A stretch of 64,000 nucleotides of DNA, taken from NCBI RefSeq assembly GCF_011078175.1, contig NZ_JAALCJ010000002.1, forward strand, positions 62,001 to 126,000, written 5' to 3'. This document shows positions 55,240 through 64,000 of this stretch, piece by piece. Made by a program: the position numbers and the translations under genes. The stretch comes from Enterobacter cloacae (GTDB lineage Bacteria > Pseudomonadota > Gammaproteobacteria > Enterobacterales > Enterobacteriaceae). The notes under the pieces are model-generated. The model had not been told where the DNA came from. It saw only the letters and a program-made list of their open reading frames with translations, and did no database searches. Numbering within the stretch: position 1 is the stretch's first letter; each line of letters begins with the position of its first letter.

Positions 55240-56160
55240 ATGAACATGAAATTAACAACGCTTTTTGCGGCGGCGTTAGCCGTAGTAGGTTTTTGTAAGA
55301 CCGCGTCTGCGGTGACGTATCCCCTGCCGACAGACGGAAGCCGTCTGGTGGGTGAAAACCAGGTGGTGACGGTGCCGGAAGGTAACACTCAGCCACTGGA
55401 ATACTTCGCTGCGCAATATCAGCTCGGCCTGTCTAACATGCTGGAAGCGAACCCGGGCGTTGACCCGTATCTGCCAAAAGCGGGTACCGTACTCAACATT
55501 CCACAGCAGCTGATCCTGCCGGATACGGTGCACGAAGGCATCGTGATTAACAGCGCCGAAATGCGTCTGTATTACTACCCGAAAGGCACCAACACGGTGA
55601 TCGTGCTGCCTATCGGTATCGGTCAGCTGGGTAAAGACACCCCGCTGAACTGGACCACTAAAGTGGAGCGTAAGAAAGCGGGTCCAACCTGGACGCCGAC
55701 CGCCAAAATGCACGCGGAGTACATTGCTGCTGGCGAGCCGCTGCCGGCCGTTGTGCCTGCCGGCCCGGATAACCCGATGGGTCTTTACGCGCTGTACATT
55801 GGTCGTCTGTATGCGATCCACGGTACTAACGCCAACTTCGGTATCGGCCTGCGCGTCAGCCACGGCTGTGTACGTCTGCGTAATGAAGACATCAAATTCC
55901 TGTTCGATAACGTGCCGGTCGGTACGCGCGTTCAATTCATTAACGAACCGGTGAAAGCAACCTCAGAGCCGGACGGCAGCCGTTACATTGAAGTGCACAA
56001 CCCGCTTTCCACCAGCGAAGACCAGATCAACAACAACGAAATCGTACCGATTACGCTGACCAGCGCGGTGCAGTCCGTTACCTCTCAGGCAGATGTTGAG
56101 ACGGCCATCGTTGACCAGGCAATTCAGAACCGTTCCGGTATGCCGGTGCGTTTGAACTAA
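55240..56160 (+). CDS. ybiS: L,D-transpeptidase LdtB (YbiS)
   Basis: 306 aa, the E. coli length. Signal peptide ending KTASA, a LysM-like segment ([31 protein letters not shown]), then the YkuD domain with the catalytic [11 protein letters not shown] (Cys210) and its HGTN histidine. It attaches Braun lipoprotein to peptidoglycan in the periplasm. Followed by a bidirectional terminator. Confidence 0.95.
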   Translation: MNMKLTTLFAAALAVVGFCKTASAVTYPLPTDGSRLVGENQVVTVPEGNTQPLEYFAAQYQLGLSNMLEANPGVDPYLPKAGTVLNIPQQLILPDTVHEGIVINSAEMRLYYYPKGTNTVIVLPIGIGQLGKDTPLNWTTKVERKKAGPTWTPTAKMHAEYIAAGEPLPAVVPAGPDNPMGLYALYIGRLYAIHGTNANFGIGLRVSHGCVRLRNEDIKFLFDNVPVGTRVQFINEPVKATSEPDGSRYIEVHNPLSTSEDQINNNEIVPITLTSAVQSVTSQADVETAIVDQAIQNRSGMPVRLN

Positions 56161-56171
56161 CAACGAGCATT

Positions 56172-56203
56172 AAAAAAGCGGGCTTCGATGCCCGCTTTTT
56201 TTT
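56172..56203. terminator. Bidirectional terminator ybiS/gntR-type gene
   Basis: AAAAAAGCGGGC-TTCGAT-GCCCGCTTTTTTTT, symmetric with T tracts on both strands, between convergent genes. Confidence 0.92.
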
Positions 56204-56918
56204 ACCCGTTATTCACGATCACAATCCCGCCGTGATCGTAGCGATAGTGGCAGTGGGCATACTCCAGCGGTGTGCCATCCTCCAGATAAATCACTTGCTC
56301 CACTTCCAGCACGGGATCGGTCTGCTCACAGACAAGATGTTCCCTGTCCAGCGCGTTGGGTTTTAGCGCCCGCACCACCCGGTACGACCCCATAATTTTC
56401 AGCCCCAGCGTCTCCTGAACATACTGAAACACCGAACCGTCAAGATGGCTTTTGGTCAGGCCGGGCACCAGGTTCATCGGCATGACCGTTGAATCCAGCG
56501 ACATCGGTTCACCGTTTAATAAACGCAGGCGAATAAAGTCATAGATCGGCGCATCGGCGTTAATCATCAGCGATGCCTGCTCTTTCTCGTTCGGGAAACG
56601 CAGTTCGAAATGCACCACCTGGCTCGTCACCGTGCCTAAATGTTCCCAGGTTTTGGTTGCCCCGAAGTAGTCGCTGCCGGAAAGATCCCACTGCGAAAGC
56701 TGAAGGAAGTTTTTGCGGATAAAGGTGCCCTGCCCCTGACGGGTATAGACCAGACCTTCGACAATCAGCTGGCGCATCGCCTGCTGGATGGTCATCCGGC
56801 TGGTGCTAAACTCCGCCGCCAGCGCAAACTGGTCCGGCAGCGGTTCATTGGCGGCGTACTGCTGGCTGATAATGCGTTTCTTAATTTCCCGCGCTATGGT
56901 GATGTACTTCGCCGCCAT
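56202..56918 (-). CDS. GntR/UTRA-family regulator of the beta-glucoside PTS operon
   Basis: 238 aa. N-terminal GntR winged helix (LPDQFALAAEFSTSRMTIQQAMRQLIVEGLVYTRQGQGTFI) and a C-terminal UTRA effector domain (YDFIRLRLLNGEPMSLDSTVMP...PLEYAHCHYRYDH). UTRA domains commonly sense phosphosugars. It is the last gene of GH1-EIIC-regulator and probably represses the operon through the twin palindromes at 59697-59730. Confidence 0.9.
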   Translation of the reverse strand: MAAKYITIAREIKKRIISQQYAANEPLPDQFALAAEFSTSRMTIQQAMRQLIVEGLVYTRQGQGTFIRKNFLQLSQWDLSGSDYFGATKTWEHLGTVTSQVVHFELRFPNEKEQASLMINADAPIYDFIRLRLLNGEPMSLDSTVMPMNLVPGLTKSHLDGSVFQYVQETLGLKIMGSYRVVRALKPNALDREHLVCEQTDPVLEVEQVIYLEDGTPLEYAHCHYRYDHGGIVIVNNG

Positions 56919-56932
56919 CCTGCTTCCTTAAA

Positions 56933-58255
56933 TTAGTTTTCTCTCTCGCTGTTTTTCAAGGCCACTCGCTCGGCAACTTTGAGGAAAGGCAGGTAGAAGA
57001 ATACACCAAATACGATGATTGCCAACTGCACTACCACCGCCCGCCAGTCTCCCGCCGTTGCCAGCCAGGCGCTCAGGATTGGCGGCGTGGTCCACGGGAT
57101 CATTACCACGCAGCGCGACATTAACCCCAGCGTGGTGCAGAGCCAGGCAAAGTAAATGCCAATCGCCGGCAGCAGCACAAAGGGGATCATCAGCGGCAGG
57201 TTAAACACGATCGGCAGGCCAAAAATGACCGGCTCGTTGATGTTGAATAAACCGGGCGCCAGCGACAGACGCGCCACCTGCTTCGCCGACTTTTGTCGGG
57301 AGAAGATAAAAATGGCGATCAGCAGCGAAATGGTGCTGCCCGTGCCGCCCACCATACCAAACGTCGGCACGAAGATGTTATTGATGATATGCGGGATTGG
57401 CTGGCCGTTGGCGAAGGCCAGCATGTTCTCGTTGGTGTTGATCAGCAGAAACGGCTCCAGCACCACGCTATTGACCACAGACTGATGAATACCGAGGGTG
57501 AAGAGGAAGTTACCGAAGCTGTAGATGAAGATCGTCCCCGGCAGGCTGGTGTTGATCAGCCGTAGCGGCTGCTGGATAAAGGTGGTAATGAGGTGGATCA
57601 GATCCGTGTGCAGCACGTTTGCCAGTATGGCCGCCAGCACGGCGAACAGGGAGAGCGTGAGTATCGTCGGGATCAGCGCGGTAAAAGATTTGCTCACCGC
57701 TGGCGGTACGTTTTCCCCGAGCGAAATGTGCAGCACCTTGAGTCGCGAAATGGCGATAAACAGCTCGGTTGAAAGCAGCCCAATCAGCACCCCGGCGAAA
57801 ATTCCGGTTGAGCCGATATTCGCGAACGTCAGCACCTGAGTGACGCTCACCGCGGAGTCGCTGCCGACGGGCGTAATTTGTAAGCGCATCGGCATCATGA
57901 TGATGAAACTGCTGACGGCGATAACCAATGCCGAGACCGGATTGTCGAAATCTTTGTTGCGCGCCAGCGCCCAGGCGATCATCGGCGCCAGCAGCAGCGC
58001 GGCGATGTTCAGCGTGCCGTTGATGATCGCCTCGCCCCATACCTTAAACTGCACAAGCGTGTCGCCTTCCAGCACCCATGGAAACACAACGTTATTCACC
58101 AGCACCGCCAGACCGGCGAGGATGAAAATCGGCATCACCGTGGCGAAGGCATCGCGCAGAGAGCGAAGATGCACCTGGTTTGCCAGGCGCGCTGAAAACT
58201 CAACAAATCTGTCGACAAAAGACTGCATATGCGGTGTTATTTTTGTTTCAGACAT
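56933..58255 (-). CDS. PTS EIIC component, lactose/cellobiose family
   Basis: 440 aa, about ten hydrophobic segments. ChbC/CelB-like features include FPWVLEGD..., FVPTFGMVGGTGSTISLLIAIFIF, LAPGLFNINEPVIFGLPIVFNLPLMIPF (the substrate-binding E-P motif in NINEPVIFG). It moves and permits phosphorylation of a beta-glucoside. No EIIA or EIIB gene accompanies it, so it must borrow these from another system. It lies 14 bp before the regulator gene and 51 bp after the GH1 gene. Confidence 0.9.
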   Translation of the reverse strand: MSETKITPHMQSFVDRFVEFSARLANQVHLRSLRDAFATVMPIFILAGLAVLVNNVVFPWVLEGDTLVQFKVWGEAIINGTLNIAALLLAPMIAWALARNKDFDNPVSALVIAVSSFIIMMPMRLQITPVGSDSAVSVTQVLTFANIGSTGIFAGVLIGLLSTELFIAISRLKVLHISLGENVPPAVSKSFTALIPTILTLSLFAVLAAILANVLHTDLIHLITTFIQQPLRLINTSLPGTIFIYSFGNFLFTLGIHQSVVNSVVLEPFLLINTNENMLAFANGQPIPHIINNIFVPTFGMVGGTGSTISLLIAIFIFSRQKSAKQVARLSLAPGLFNINEPVIFGLPIVFNLPLMIPFVLLPAIGIYFAWLCTTLGLMSRCVVMIPWTTPPILSAWLATAGDWRAVVVQLAIIVFGVFFYLPFLKVAERVALKNSEREN

Positions 58256-58306
58256 AGCGGATAGATCCCATCAATCAGTCACAAAAACGGCCCGGCAGCG
58301 TACGGC

Positions 58307-59683
58307 TTACATCTCGCGTCCGTTAGTATGGATAACCTGTTTTAACCACGCGTAGCTCTTCTTCGGCACGCGCTTGAGGTCTTTGAGGTCGTGGTTTTCA
58401 CGGTTGACGTAGACCACGCCGTAGCGCTTACGCATGTCGCCCTGCGAGCTGAGAATGTCGATTAACCCCCAGCCAAGGTAGCCGAGCACCTGCGCCCCGT
58501 CCTCGAACATCGCGTCCTTCATGGCTTCGATATGCGCCCGGTGGTAATCGATGCGGTAAGTGTCCTCGATCGGATTCACGCCGTCCCAGGACTCAATCAC
58601 GCCTATGCCGTTTTCAATCGGGAAGACCGGCATCCGCCAGTCGTTGGCATAGCGGGTGATAATGGTGCGAAAGCCCAGCGGATCGATCTGCCAGTTCCAC
58701 TCCGTGGCCTTCAGGTACGGGTTGTTTTTTTCGCCATGCAGCAGGTAATAGTTGACCGGCGTACCTTCCGGGATGGCATCGCTGTCCAGCGTTTTGCTGG
58801 CGTAGTAGCTGAAGGCCATATAGTCGTTCTTTGTACGGGCAAACAGCGCCAGGTCCTCAGCGCGGTAAATATCGCCAAAGCCTTCCTGCTCCACCACCGC
58901 CATCACCGCCGGGCTATAGCCCTGGCCTGCAAAGACGCGCAGCAGGTTTTGGTTGAGGAATTCGTCGTACTGCTGGGCACAGAAGATATCGCGCGGTTTA
59001 CAGGTAGCTGGATAAATCAGCTGATGCGCCAGCATGCCGCCCATCAGTTTGCCCGGTTTGGTCTGGTGCAGATACTCGGTCAGCGACATATGCGCCACCA
59101 TCGTATGGTGCTGAAGCTCATAGAGCTCGCGAAGGGTTTGCTCCCCTTTCATATAACCGGAAATACGGAAGGCTTCCGGCATATGGAAAATGTTCTGCTC
59201 GTTGAAGGTCAGCCAGTACTTCACCCGGTCGCCAAAGCAGTCGATCATCTTCTTCCCGTAGCGGATAAAGGCCTCCATCACGCGGCGGTCATTGAAGCCG
59301 TTATACTCCTGCGCCAGCGCCAGCGGCATATCGAAGTGATAAAGGCAGATCATCGGCTCAATGCCGCGCGCGATAAGATCGTCAATAAAGCGGTCGTAAA
59401 AGGCGATACCCTCGTCGTTGAACGCGCCATTGCCCTGCGGGCAAACGCGGCTCCATGAGATCTGAAAGCGGTAGCAGTTCATGCCCAGATCCTGCATCAG
59501 GTCGAAATCTTCCCTGTAGCGGTGATAGGAGTCGGTGGCCACTTTCCAGTCGGAGATATTTTCACCGGCTTCACGAATGTCGTAGACCGACATGCCCTTC
59601 CCACCCTCGTTCCATGCCCCTTCCGTCTGCATGCTCGAGACCGAGTTGCCCCATAAAAAATTGGCTGGCAGCGATGTATTCAT
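58307..59683 (-). CDS. 6-phospho-beta-glucosidase (GH1)
   Basis: 458 aa. GH1 acid/base Glu162 in LTFNEQN and nucleophile Glu357 in FPIENGIG. The C-terminal KKSYAWLKQVI and the phosphate-binding K/Y residues are typical of 6-phospho enzymes (BglA/AscB type). It cleaves phosphorylated beta-glucosides imported by the EIIC downstream. First gene of the operon; GGGAGAGA ribosome site. Confidence 0.92.
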   Translation of the reverse strand: MNTSLPANFLWGNSVSSMQTEGAWNEGGKGMSVYDIREAGENISDWKVATDSYHRYREDFDLMQDLGMNCYRFQISWSRVCPQGNGAFNDEGIAFYDRFIDDLIARGIEPMICLYHFDMPLALAQEYNGFNDRRVMEAFIRYGKKMIDCFGDRVKYWLTFNEQNIFHMPEAFRISGYMKGEQTLRELYELQHHTMVAHMSLTEYLHQTKPGKLMGGMLAHQLIYPATCKPRDIFCAQQYDEFLNQNLLRVFAGQGYSPAVMAVVEQEGFGDIYRAEDLALFARTKNDYMAFSYYASKTLDSDAIPEGTPVNYYLLHGEKNNPYLKATEWNWQIDPLGFRTIITRYANDWRMPVFPIENGIGVIESWDGVNPIEDTYRIDYHRAHIEAMKDAMFEDGAQVLGYLGWGLIDILSSQGDMRKRYGVVYVNRENHDLKDLKRVPKKSYAWLKQVIHTNGREM

Positions 59684-59696
59684 GCTCTCTCCCTCT

Positions 59697-59730
59697 ATGA
59701 CTAGTCATTTAATATTTCATGACTAGTCAT
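59697..59730. promoter_or_regulatory. Twin GntR-type operators before the GH1 gene
   Basis: Two identical perfect 12-bp palindromes ATGACTAGTCAT at 59697-59708 and 59719-59730. Centres are 22 bp apart, two helical turns, so two dimers would sit on one DNA face. The first begins 13 bp upstream of the start codon. Confidence 0.8.
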
Positions 59731-59789
59731 ATAGCTAAAGATGAAAAAGCAGGCAAAGAGAAGGATCGTTTTTTGTGAAGCGGATAGGG

Positions 59790-59834
59790 AAAAAACGCGC
59801 GAACATCGCCCCGGTGAGCGAAGCGTCACCGGGG
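59790..59834 (-). terminator. Terminator after the aldo/keto reductase
   Basis: CCCCGGTGA pairs with TCACCGGGG; on the minus strand a T run (complement of the As at 59790-59795) follows some bases later. Confidence 0.65.
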
Positions 59835-59842
59835 AAGGAAGG

Positions 59843-60883
59843 TTACTGCTGCACTAACTGGTTGCGACGATATTCCCCCTGCCGCTCCAGCATCCAGCCC
59901 GGATATTCACGCGGCAGCGCGCTGACGGCGTCCAGCTGTTTAAGCTCGTCTTCGCTTAAGCGGATCCCGGTCGCGGCGATATTGTCGTCCAGCTGTTCAA
60001 CGCGTTTCGCGCCAATAATGACGCTGGTCACCGCTTTCTGGTGCAGCAGCCACGCCAGCGCGATTTGCGCCACGGAAACGCCTTTACTTTCGGCGATGGT
60101 ACGCATCACGTCCACGCAGTCGAAGGCGCGATCTTTATTCACCGGCGGGAAGTCGAACGCCAGGCGACGACTACCGGCCGCGCTCTGCCCGTCGCGATCG
60201 TATTTTCCGCTCAGCAGACCCCCCGCCAGCGGGCTCCATACCATCAACCCGACGCCTTCGCTCTGCATCATCGGCACCAGTTCGCGCTCAAGGTCGCGCC
60301 CGGCGATGGTGTAGTAGGCCTGCAATGAGGCAAAACGCGCCAGCCCCAGACGCTCAGAGATGCCGAGCGCTTTGGCAATCTGCCATGCCGCCCAGTTCGA
60401 GACGCCGATATAGCGCACGTGACCGTGCTGCACAAGGTTATCCAGCGCGTAAAGCGTCTCCTCGATGGGGGTCGCGGGGTCGAAACCGTGCAGCTGATAG
60501 AGATCGATATGATCCAGCTGCAAGCGACGAAGGCTCTCCTTCACGCCGCTAATGATGTGATAGCGCGAACTGCCGCGCGAGTTCACCCCCGCAGTGCCGG
60601 TTTCACCGAACACCTTGGTGGCAACGACCACGTTTTCGCGCGGAATTTTCAGGTTCTTCAGCGCCTGCCCGGTGATCTCCTCCGAACGCCCTTCCGAGTA
60701 GACGTCGGCGGTGTCGATAAAGTTGATCCCGGCATCCAGCGCGCGGCCAACCAACTGCTCGGCCTCGTTTTGCTGAAGCTGACCAATTTTGCCCCACATG
60801 CCGTCTTCACCGCCGAAGGTCATGGTGCCGAGGCAGAGTTCAGAAACAAACAGTCCGGTATTGCCCAGTTTTTGATAACGCAT
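59843..60883 (-). CDS. Aldo/keto reductase
   Basis: 346 aa TIM-barrel oxidoreductase. The AKR catalytic tetrad is visible: Asp57 (NFIDTAD), Tyr62 (VYSEG), Lys90 (VVVATKVFG) and His132 (YQLHGFD). The C-terminal NADPH site is VIIGAKRVEQLDDN. It is of the YajO/YghZ/plant-auxin-induced-like branch; substrate unknown. Single gene between the PTS operon and the efflux operon. Confidence 0.88.
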   Translation of the reverse strand: MRYQKLGNTGLFVSELCLGTMTFGGEDGMWGKIGQLQQNEAEQLVGRALDAGINFIDTADVYSEGRSEEITGQALKNLKIPRENVVVATKVFGETGTAGVNSRGSSRYHIISGVKESLRRLQLDHIDLYQLHGFDPATPIEETLYALDNLVQHGHVRYIGVSNWAAWQIAKALGISERLGLARFASLQAYYTIAGRDLERELVPMMQSEGVGLMVWSPLAGGLLSGKYDRDGQSAAGSRRLAFDFPPVNKDRAFDCVDVMRTIAESKGVSVAQIALAWLLHQKAVTSVIIGAKRVEQLDDNIAATGIRLSEDELKQLDAVSALPREYPGWMLERQGEYRRNQLVQQ

Positions 60884-60985
60884 AACGCTTTCCTCGCATG
60901 TCGATTGGGTGTTTGTTAGTTATACCCGCCCCCCAGCCATCGCGAATGTGGCGTTCCTGTCCGTTTCTTGCCCAATCCTCTGAAT

Positions 60986-62509
60986 CTATCCGCGCGGGGC
61001 GTCGCCAAAGACGCTGTAGTCTGGCAACTGTACCTGCTGATATGGCTCCCAACCGCCACCGAGGGCTTTGTAGAGCGCCACCAGGTCAAGGGCGCTCTGC
61101 ACCTGCGCCTGCGCCCGCTGCTGTTCGGCCTGAGCGAGCTGACGCTGGGCGTCGAGCACGTCGATAAAGCTGGCGATCCCCTGCCGATAGCTATCGCTGG
61201 CTAAATCAAAGGCGTTTTGCAGCGCGTCGATGGTTTTCGCCAGGCCCGCCTCACGCTGTTGGTCGGTGCGGTAGCTCACCAGCGCGTTTTCAACGTCGCC
61301 GAGCGCGGTAAGCACCGTCTGGCGATACTCCAGCACCGCCGCCCCCTGCTGCGCGCGCGCCACCTTGACGCTGGAGACCAGCCGACCGCCCTGGAAAATC
61401 GGGATAGAGACCTGCGGACCGAAGCTGTAGAAATGGCTGCTCCAGTCGGTCAGCCAGTTGGATTCGCTGTTGCGCAGGCCAAACTGTCCGGAGAGGGTGA
61501 AGCTCGGAAACAGCTCCGCCACCGAGACGCCGATTTGCGCCGTGGCGGCATGGAGATTCGCCTCCGCTTCGCGCACGTCCGGACGGCGGCGGGCCAGAGT
61601 CGACGGAATGCCGGTCTGCACGATATCCGGCAGCGCGGGCATCGGCTGCGCCGATTGCAGCTCGGCGTCCAGCGCCCCCGGCGGTTTGCCGAGCAGGATC
61701 GCCAGCCCGTTCATCGCCTGGCGTTCCTGCGCCAGATACTGCGGCAGCTGGGCTTCAAGATTGCCCAGCTGCGCCCGGGCATTTTCCACGTCCATCTGCG
61801 GTGACAGCCCGCCCCGCTGGCGGCTTTCGGTCAGATCCAGCGTCTGCTGCGCGCTTTCAATCTGGGTATTAAGCGTGGCAATGATGCTCTGTGCCCCGCG
61901 CAGCTGTAGCCACGCCCGCGCCACTTCGGCTTCCAGCGAGACCAGCGCATCGTTACGCTGCTCGATCGCCGCCCGCTGCTGCGCCTCGGCCGCTTCTACC
62001 TGACGGCGCACCTTGCCCCAAAGATCGATTTCCCATTGGGCGTCAAAGCTGCCCTGATAGAGGTTAATCGGCTGCGTCAGCGGGCCTAACGCGCCCCGCA
62101 ATTCAGGATCGACATTATTCAACTGGTCATACACGCCGTGGGATTTCAGCTCCCCTTCCAGCCCAAGCTGCTGGCGCGTCGCCTGCACATTGCCATTCAC
62201 CGACGGGAAAAACGCCCCGCCGGCCTGGTTAATCTGTTCGCGCGCGCCAGCAATGCGTAATACCGTCTGCTGTAGCGTGAGATTCCCGGCGATGGCGCGT
62301 TCAATCAGGCTGTCAAGCTGCGGCGAGCCGAAGGTTTTCCACCAGCGCGGGTTAGTGGCGGCGGCAGAAGTTTGCGATTTCACCGCGCTGTCGCCCTTAT
62401 CGTTCCAGTGCGTGGTGGCAGGCGGTGCAGGCTGTTGGTAGTCTGGCCCGACGGCACAGCCCACCAGCAGCATCATTATCATCAGGGGGTGTAAACGTCT
62501 GTGTATCAT
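60986..62509 (-). CDS. Outer membrane factor lipoprotein (NodT/OprM family)
   Basis: 507 aa. Lipobox LLVGC (Cys18), followed by PDYQQPAPPATTHW, the usual start of NodT-type outer membrane factors. Two tandem TolC-like helical repeats, with ADVREAEANLHAATAQIGVS-type motif (RRPDVREAEANL) and C-terminal DVLDAQRQLAQAEQQRAQAQ. It forms the outer-membrane exit duct of a tripartite pump. Its ATG overlaps the stop of the upstream MFS gene (TGATG). Confidence 0.92.
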   Translation of the reverse strand: MIHRRLHPLMIMMLLVGCAVGPDYQQPAPPATTHWNDKGDSAVKSQTSAAATNPRWWKTFGSPQLDSLIERAIAGNLTLQQTVLRIAGAREQINQAGGAFFPSVNGNVQATRQQLGLEGELKSHGVYDQLNNVDPELRGALGPLTQPINLYQGSFDAQWEIDLWGKVRRQVEAAEAQQRAAIEQRNDALVSLEAEVARAWLQLRGAQSIIATLNTQIESAQQTLDLTESRQRGGLSPQMDVENARAQLGNLEAQLPQYLAQERQAMNGLAILLGKPPGALDAELQSAQPMPALPDIVQTGIPSTLARRRPDVREAEANLHAATAQIGVSVAELFPSFTLSGQFGLRNSESNWLTDWSSHFYSFGPQVSIPIFQGGRLVSSVKVARAQQGAAVLEYRQTVLTALGDVENALVSYRTDQQREAGLAKTIDALQNAFDLASDSYRQGIASFIDVLDAQRQLAQAEQQRAQAQVQSALDLVALYKALGGGWEPYQQVQLPDYSVFGDAPRG

Positions 62510-64000
62510 CAGTGTGCTCCTGCACTCCCCTCGCTCTTAACCGGCGAGAGCAACAAACAAAACGGAATCAGTAATAGGGCCACCGCGCTCAGAATGGTGA
62601 AGACGTCGATGTAGGCCAGAAAGCGCGACTGCTCGATCATCGTCTGGTACATCCGCCCGGTGGCAATACCGGTCGGATCGCCTACCTGAGTGGTGAAGTT
62701 CTGAATAGCCTGGGCGCTTTCGCGTATCGCCAGCTGGAACTGCTCGTTAAACGGCGAAGCGTGATAAGCCAGATGCGCGCTATGCGCCTGCGAGCGTTCG
62801 GTAATGGCCGCCGTCGAGAGGGAAATGCCAATCGAGCCCGCCACGTTGCGGAACATGGTAAACAGCGCCGCCGCATCCGCGTTGAGCCGCCTCGGGATCG
62901 AGATAAAGGCGATGGTGGTGAGCGGCACAAACAGGAACCCCAGCCCAATCGACTGGGCGCTGCGGAACAGCACCAGCGTTTCGAAGTCGATATCCGGCGT
63001 CAGCGTGCGGGACCAGAAGAACGACACCGCCAGGCAGGTAAAGCCAAAGGCGATGATCCAGCGCGTCTGCACCACCGGCATCAGCTTCAGCACCAGCGGG
63101 ATAGTCACCACAATCAGCACCGCCCCGGGCGAGAGCACCAGGCCGGACCAGGTGGCGGTATAGCCTAAATCCTGCTGCGCCAGCTGCGGAATAACTACCG
63201 AACTGCCGTACAGGATCATGGCCATCCCCGCCATCAGCAGGCTGGAGATCGCAAAGTTCCGATCCTTCATGCAGTGCAGATCCACCACCGGCTTTCTGGC
63301 ATACATCAGCCAGTAGATCGCGCCGATAATGCCGACCAGCGTCAGTACCGCGAAGGTGCGGATAAAGTTCGAATAGAACCAGTCATCATCTTCCCCCCGG
63401 TCGAGCATCACCTGCAAACAGCCAAGGCCGAGGGCGATCAGGCCGATCCCCGTCCAGTCGACGGTGAGTTTCTCTTCTGACTTTTTCTCCCACGGCGGAT
63501 CTTCCAGCAGCTGATAGATGGCCAGTACCGTCACAATCCCTACCGGAATATTGATAAAGAACACCCAGCGCCAGGAGTAGTTATCGGTGATCCAGCCGCC
63601 CAGCGTGGGGCCGAGTACCGGTGCGACGATAATGGCAATGGACGAAAGGCCAAAGGCTTTGCCCCTGTCCTCCGGCTTGAAGTAGTCAAGTAGCACCGAC
63701 TGCTGGGTAGGCTGCAAGCCGCCGCCAAAGAAGCCCTGCATCACCCGGAACAGGATGATTTGCCATAGCTCGGTAGCGATGCCGCACAGGAACGAACAGA
63801 TGGTGAACATCACAATGCAGATCAGGAAAAACTGCTTGCGGCCAAACAGGCGGCTCAGAAAGGCCGAAATCGGCAGCACGATGCCGTTTGCGACAAGGTA
63901 ACTGGTAAGCACCCAGGTGGATTCGTCATAGCTGGCCGAGAGCGAGCCCGCGACGTGCGGCAGCGCCACGTTGACGATGGTGGTGTCCAGAATTTCCATA
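62509..64000 (-). CDS. DHA2-family MFS multidrug exporter (EmrB-like), N-terminus missing
   Basis: The frame is open to the window edge. The Met at 63999 is internal (EILDTTIVNVALP is TM1 of EmrB-like proteins), so roughly 20-25 residues are missing. About 14 TM helices. Motif C-like IVAPVLGPTLGGWITDNYSWRWVFFINIPVG and the repeat GYTATWSGLVLSPG are EmrB signatures. It is the inner-membrane pump of a tripartite drug exporter; the EmrA-like adaptor gene is expected just outside the window. Coupled to the outer membrane factor gene. Confidence 0.9.
   Translation of the reverse strand, partial: MEILDTTIVNVALPHVAGSLSASYDESTWVLTSYLVANGIVLPISAFLSRLFGRKQFFLICIVMFTICSFLCGIATELWQIILFRVMQGFFGGGLQPTQQSVLLDYFKPEDRGKAFGLSSIAIIVAPVLGPTLGGWITDNYSWRWVFFINIPVGIVTVLAIYQLLEDPPWEKKSEEKLTVDWTGIGLIALGLGCLQVMLDRGEDDDWFYSNFIRTFAVLTLVGIIGAIYWLMYARKPVVDLHCMKDRNFAISSLLMAGMAMILYGSSVVIPQLAQQDLGYTATWSGLVLSPGAVLIVVTIPLVLKLMPVVQTRWIIAFGFTCLAVSFFWSRTLTPDIDFETLVLFRSAQSIGLGFLFVPLTTIAFISIPRRLNADAAALFTMFRNVAGSIGISLSTAAITERSQAHSAHLAYHASPFNEQFQLAIRESAQAIQNFTTQVGDPTGIATGRMYQTMIEQSRFLAYIDVFTILSAVALLLIPFCLLLSPVKSEGSAGAH

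Overview
The window is chromosomal DNA of an enterobacterium. Most genes are close, collinear relatives of the E. coli K-12 artM to ybiS segment, read in reverse order: artMJ, rlmC, ybjO, potIHGF, ybjN, rimK, nfsA, grxA, ybjM, ybjL, rybB, rcdA-ybjJ-ybjI, mdfA, ybjG, deoR, dacC, gstB, yliI, bssR, rimO, gsiDCBA-iaaA, moeAB, fsaA, ybiYW, supH, ybiU, ybiT, ybiS. The GC-rich coding, the REP/BIME-type palindromes and the extra catabolic loci fit Enterobacter (cloacae complex) or a near relative. This assignment is by recalled synteny, without any database search.

Layout. 1-12.9 kb is core: the end of the arginine transporter (artM, artJ with ARG boxes), an OmpR-type two-component system not found here in E. 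coli, an rRNA methylase, the putrescine importer potFGHI, and rimK/nfsA/grxA. 13.1-15.0 kb holds ybjL and the sigma-E-dependent sRNA RybB. Between RybB and rcdA, where E. coli has nothing, lies an accessory segment of about 5.4 kb. Its first part (15.1-18.2 kb) is an AT-richer island with an orphan type VI secretion Hcp and two related two-gene modules, each a ~214-235 aa membrane-active-looking protein plus a ~60 aa two-TM protein, on opposite strands. Its second part is an arsRBC operon whose arsC has an in-frame stop. 20.5-47.3 kb returns to the core, with a PmrA-box-like element before two PAP2 phosphatase genes and a shared near-palindrome before fsaA/ybiYW, supH and ybiU. 47.3-52.4 kb is an inserted sugar locus (LacI-type repressor, MFS transporter, GH31 glycosidase), followed by an unknown membrane protein. 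ybiT and ybiS mark the core again. From 56.2 kb the DNA is accessory: a GntR/PTS EIIC/6-phospho-beta-glucosidase operon, an aldo/keto reductase and the distal part of a DHA2 MFS-outer membrane factor efflux operon cut by the window end.

Working together. Several loci are self-contained units of regulator plus transporter plus enzyme. The LacI locus has two 16-bp operators in its divergent promoter region, and the GntR operon has two identical 12-bp palindromes before its first gene. The Hcp island is the best candidate for a poorly described system: a T6SS effector-immunity pair carried with its own Hcp, plus a second divergent effector-immunity pair. No T6SS structural genes, integrase, tRNA gene, IS element or CRISPR array was seen.
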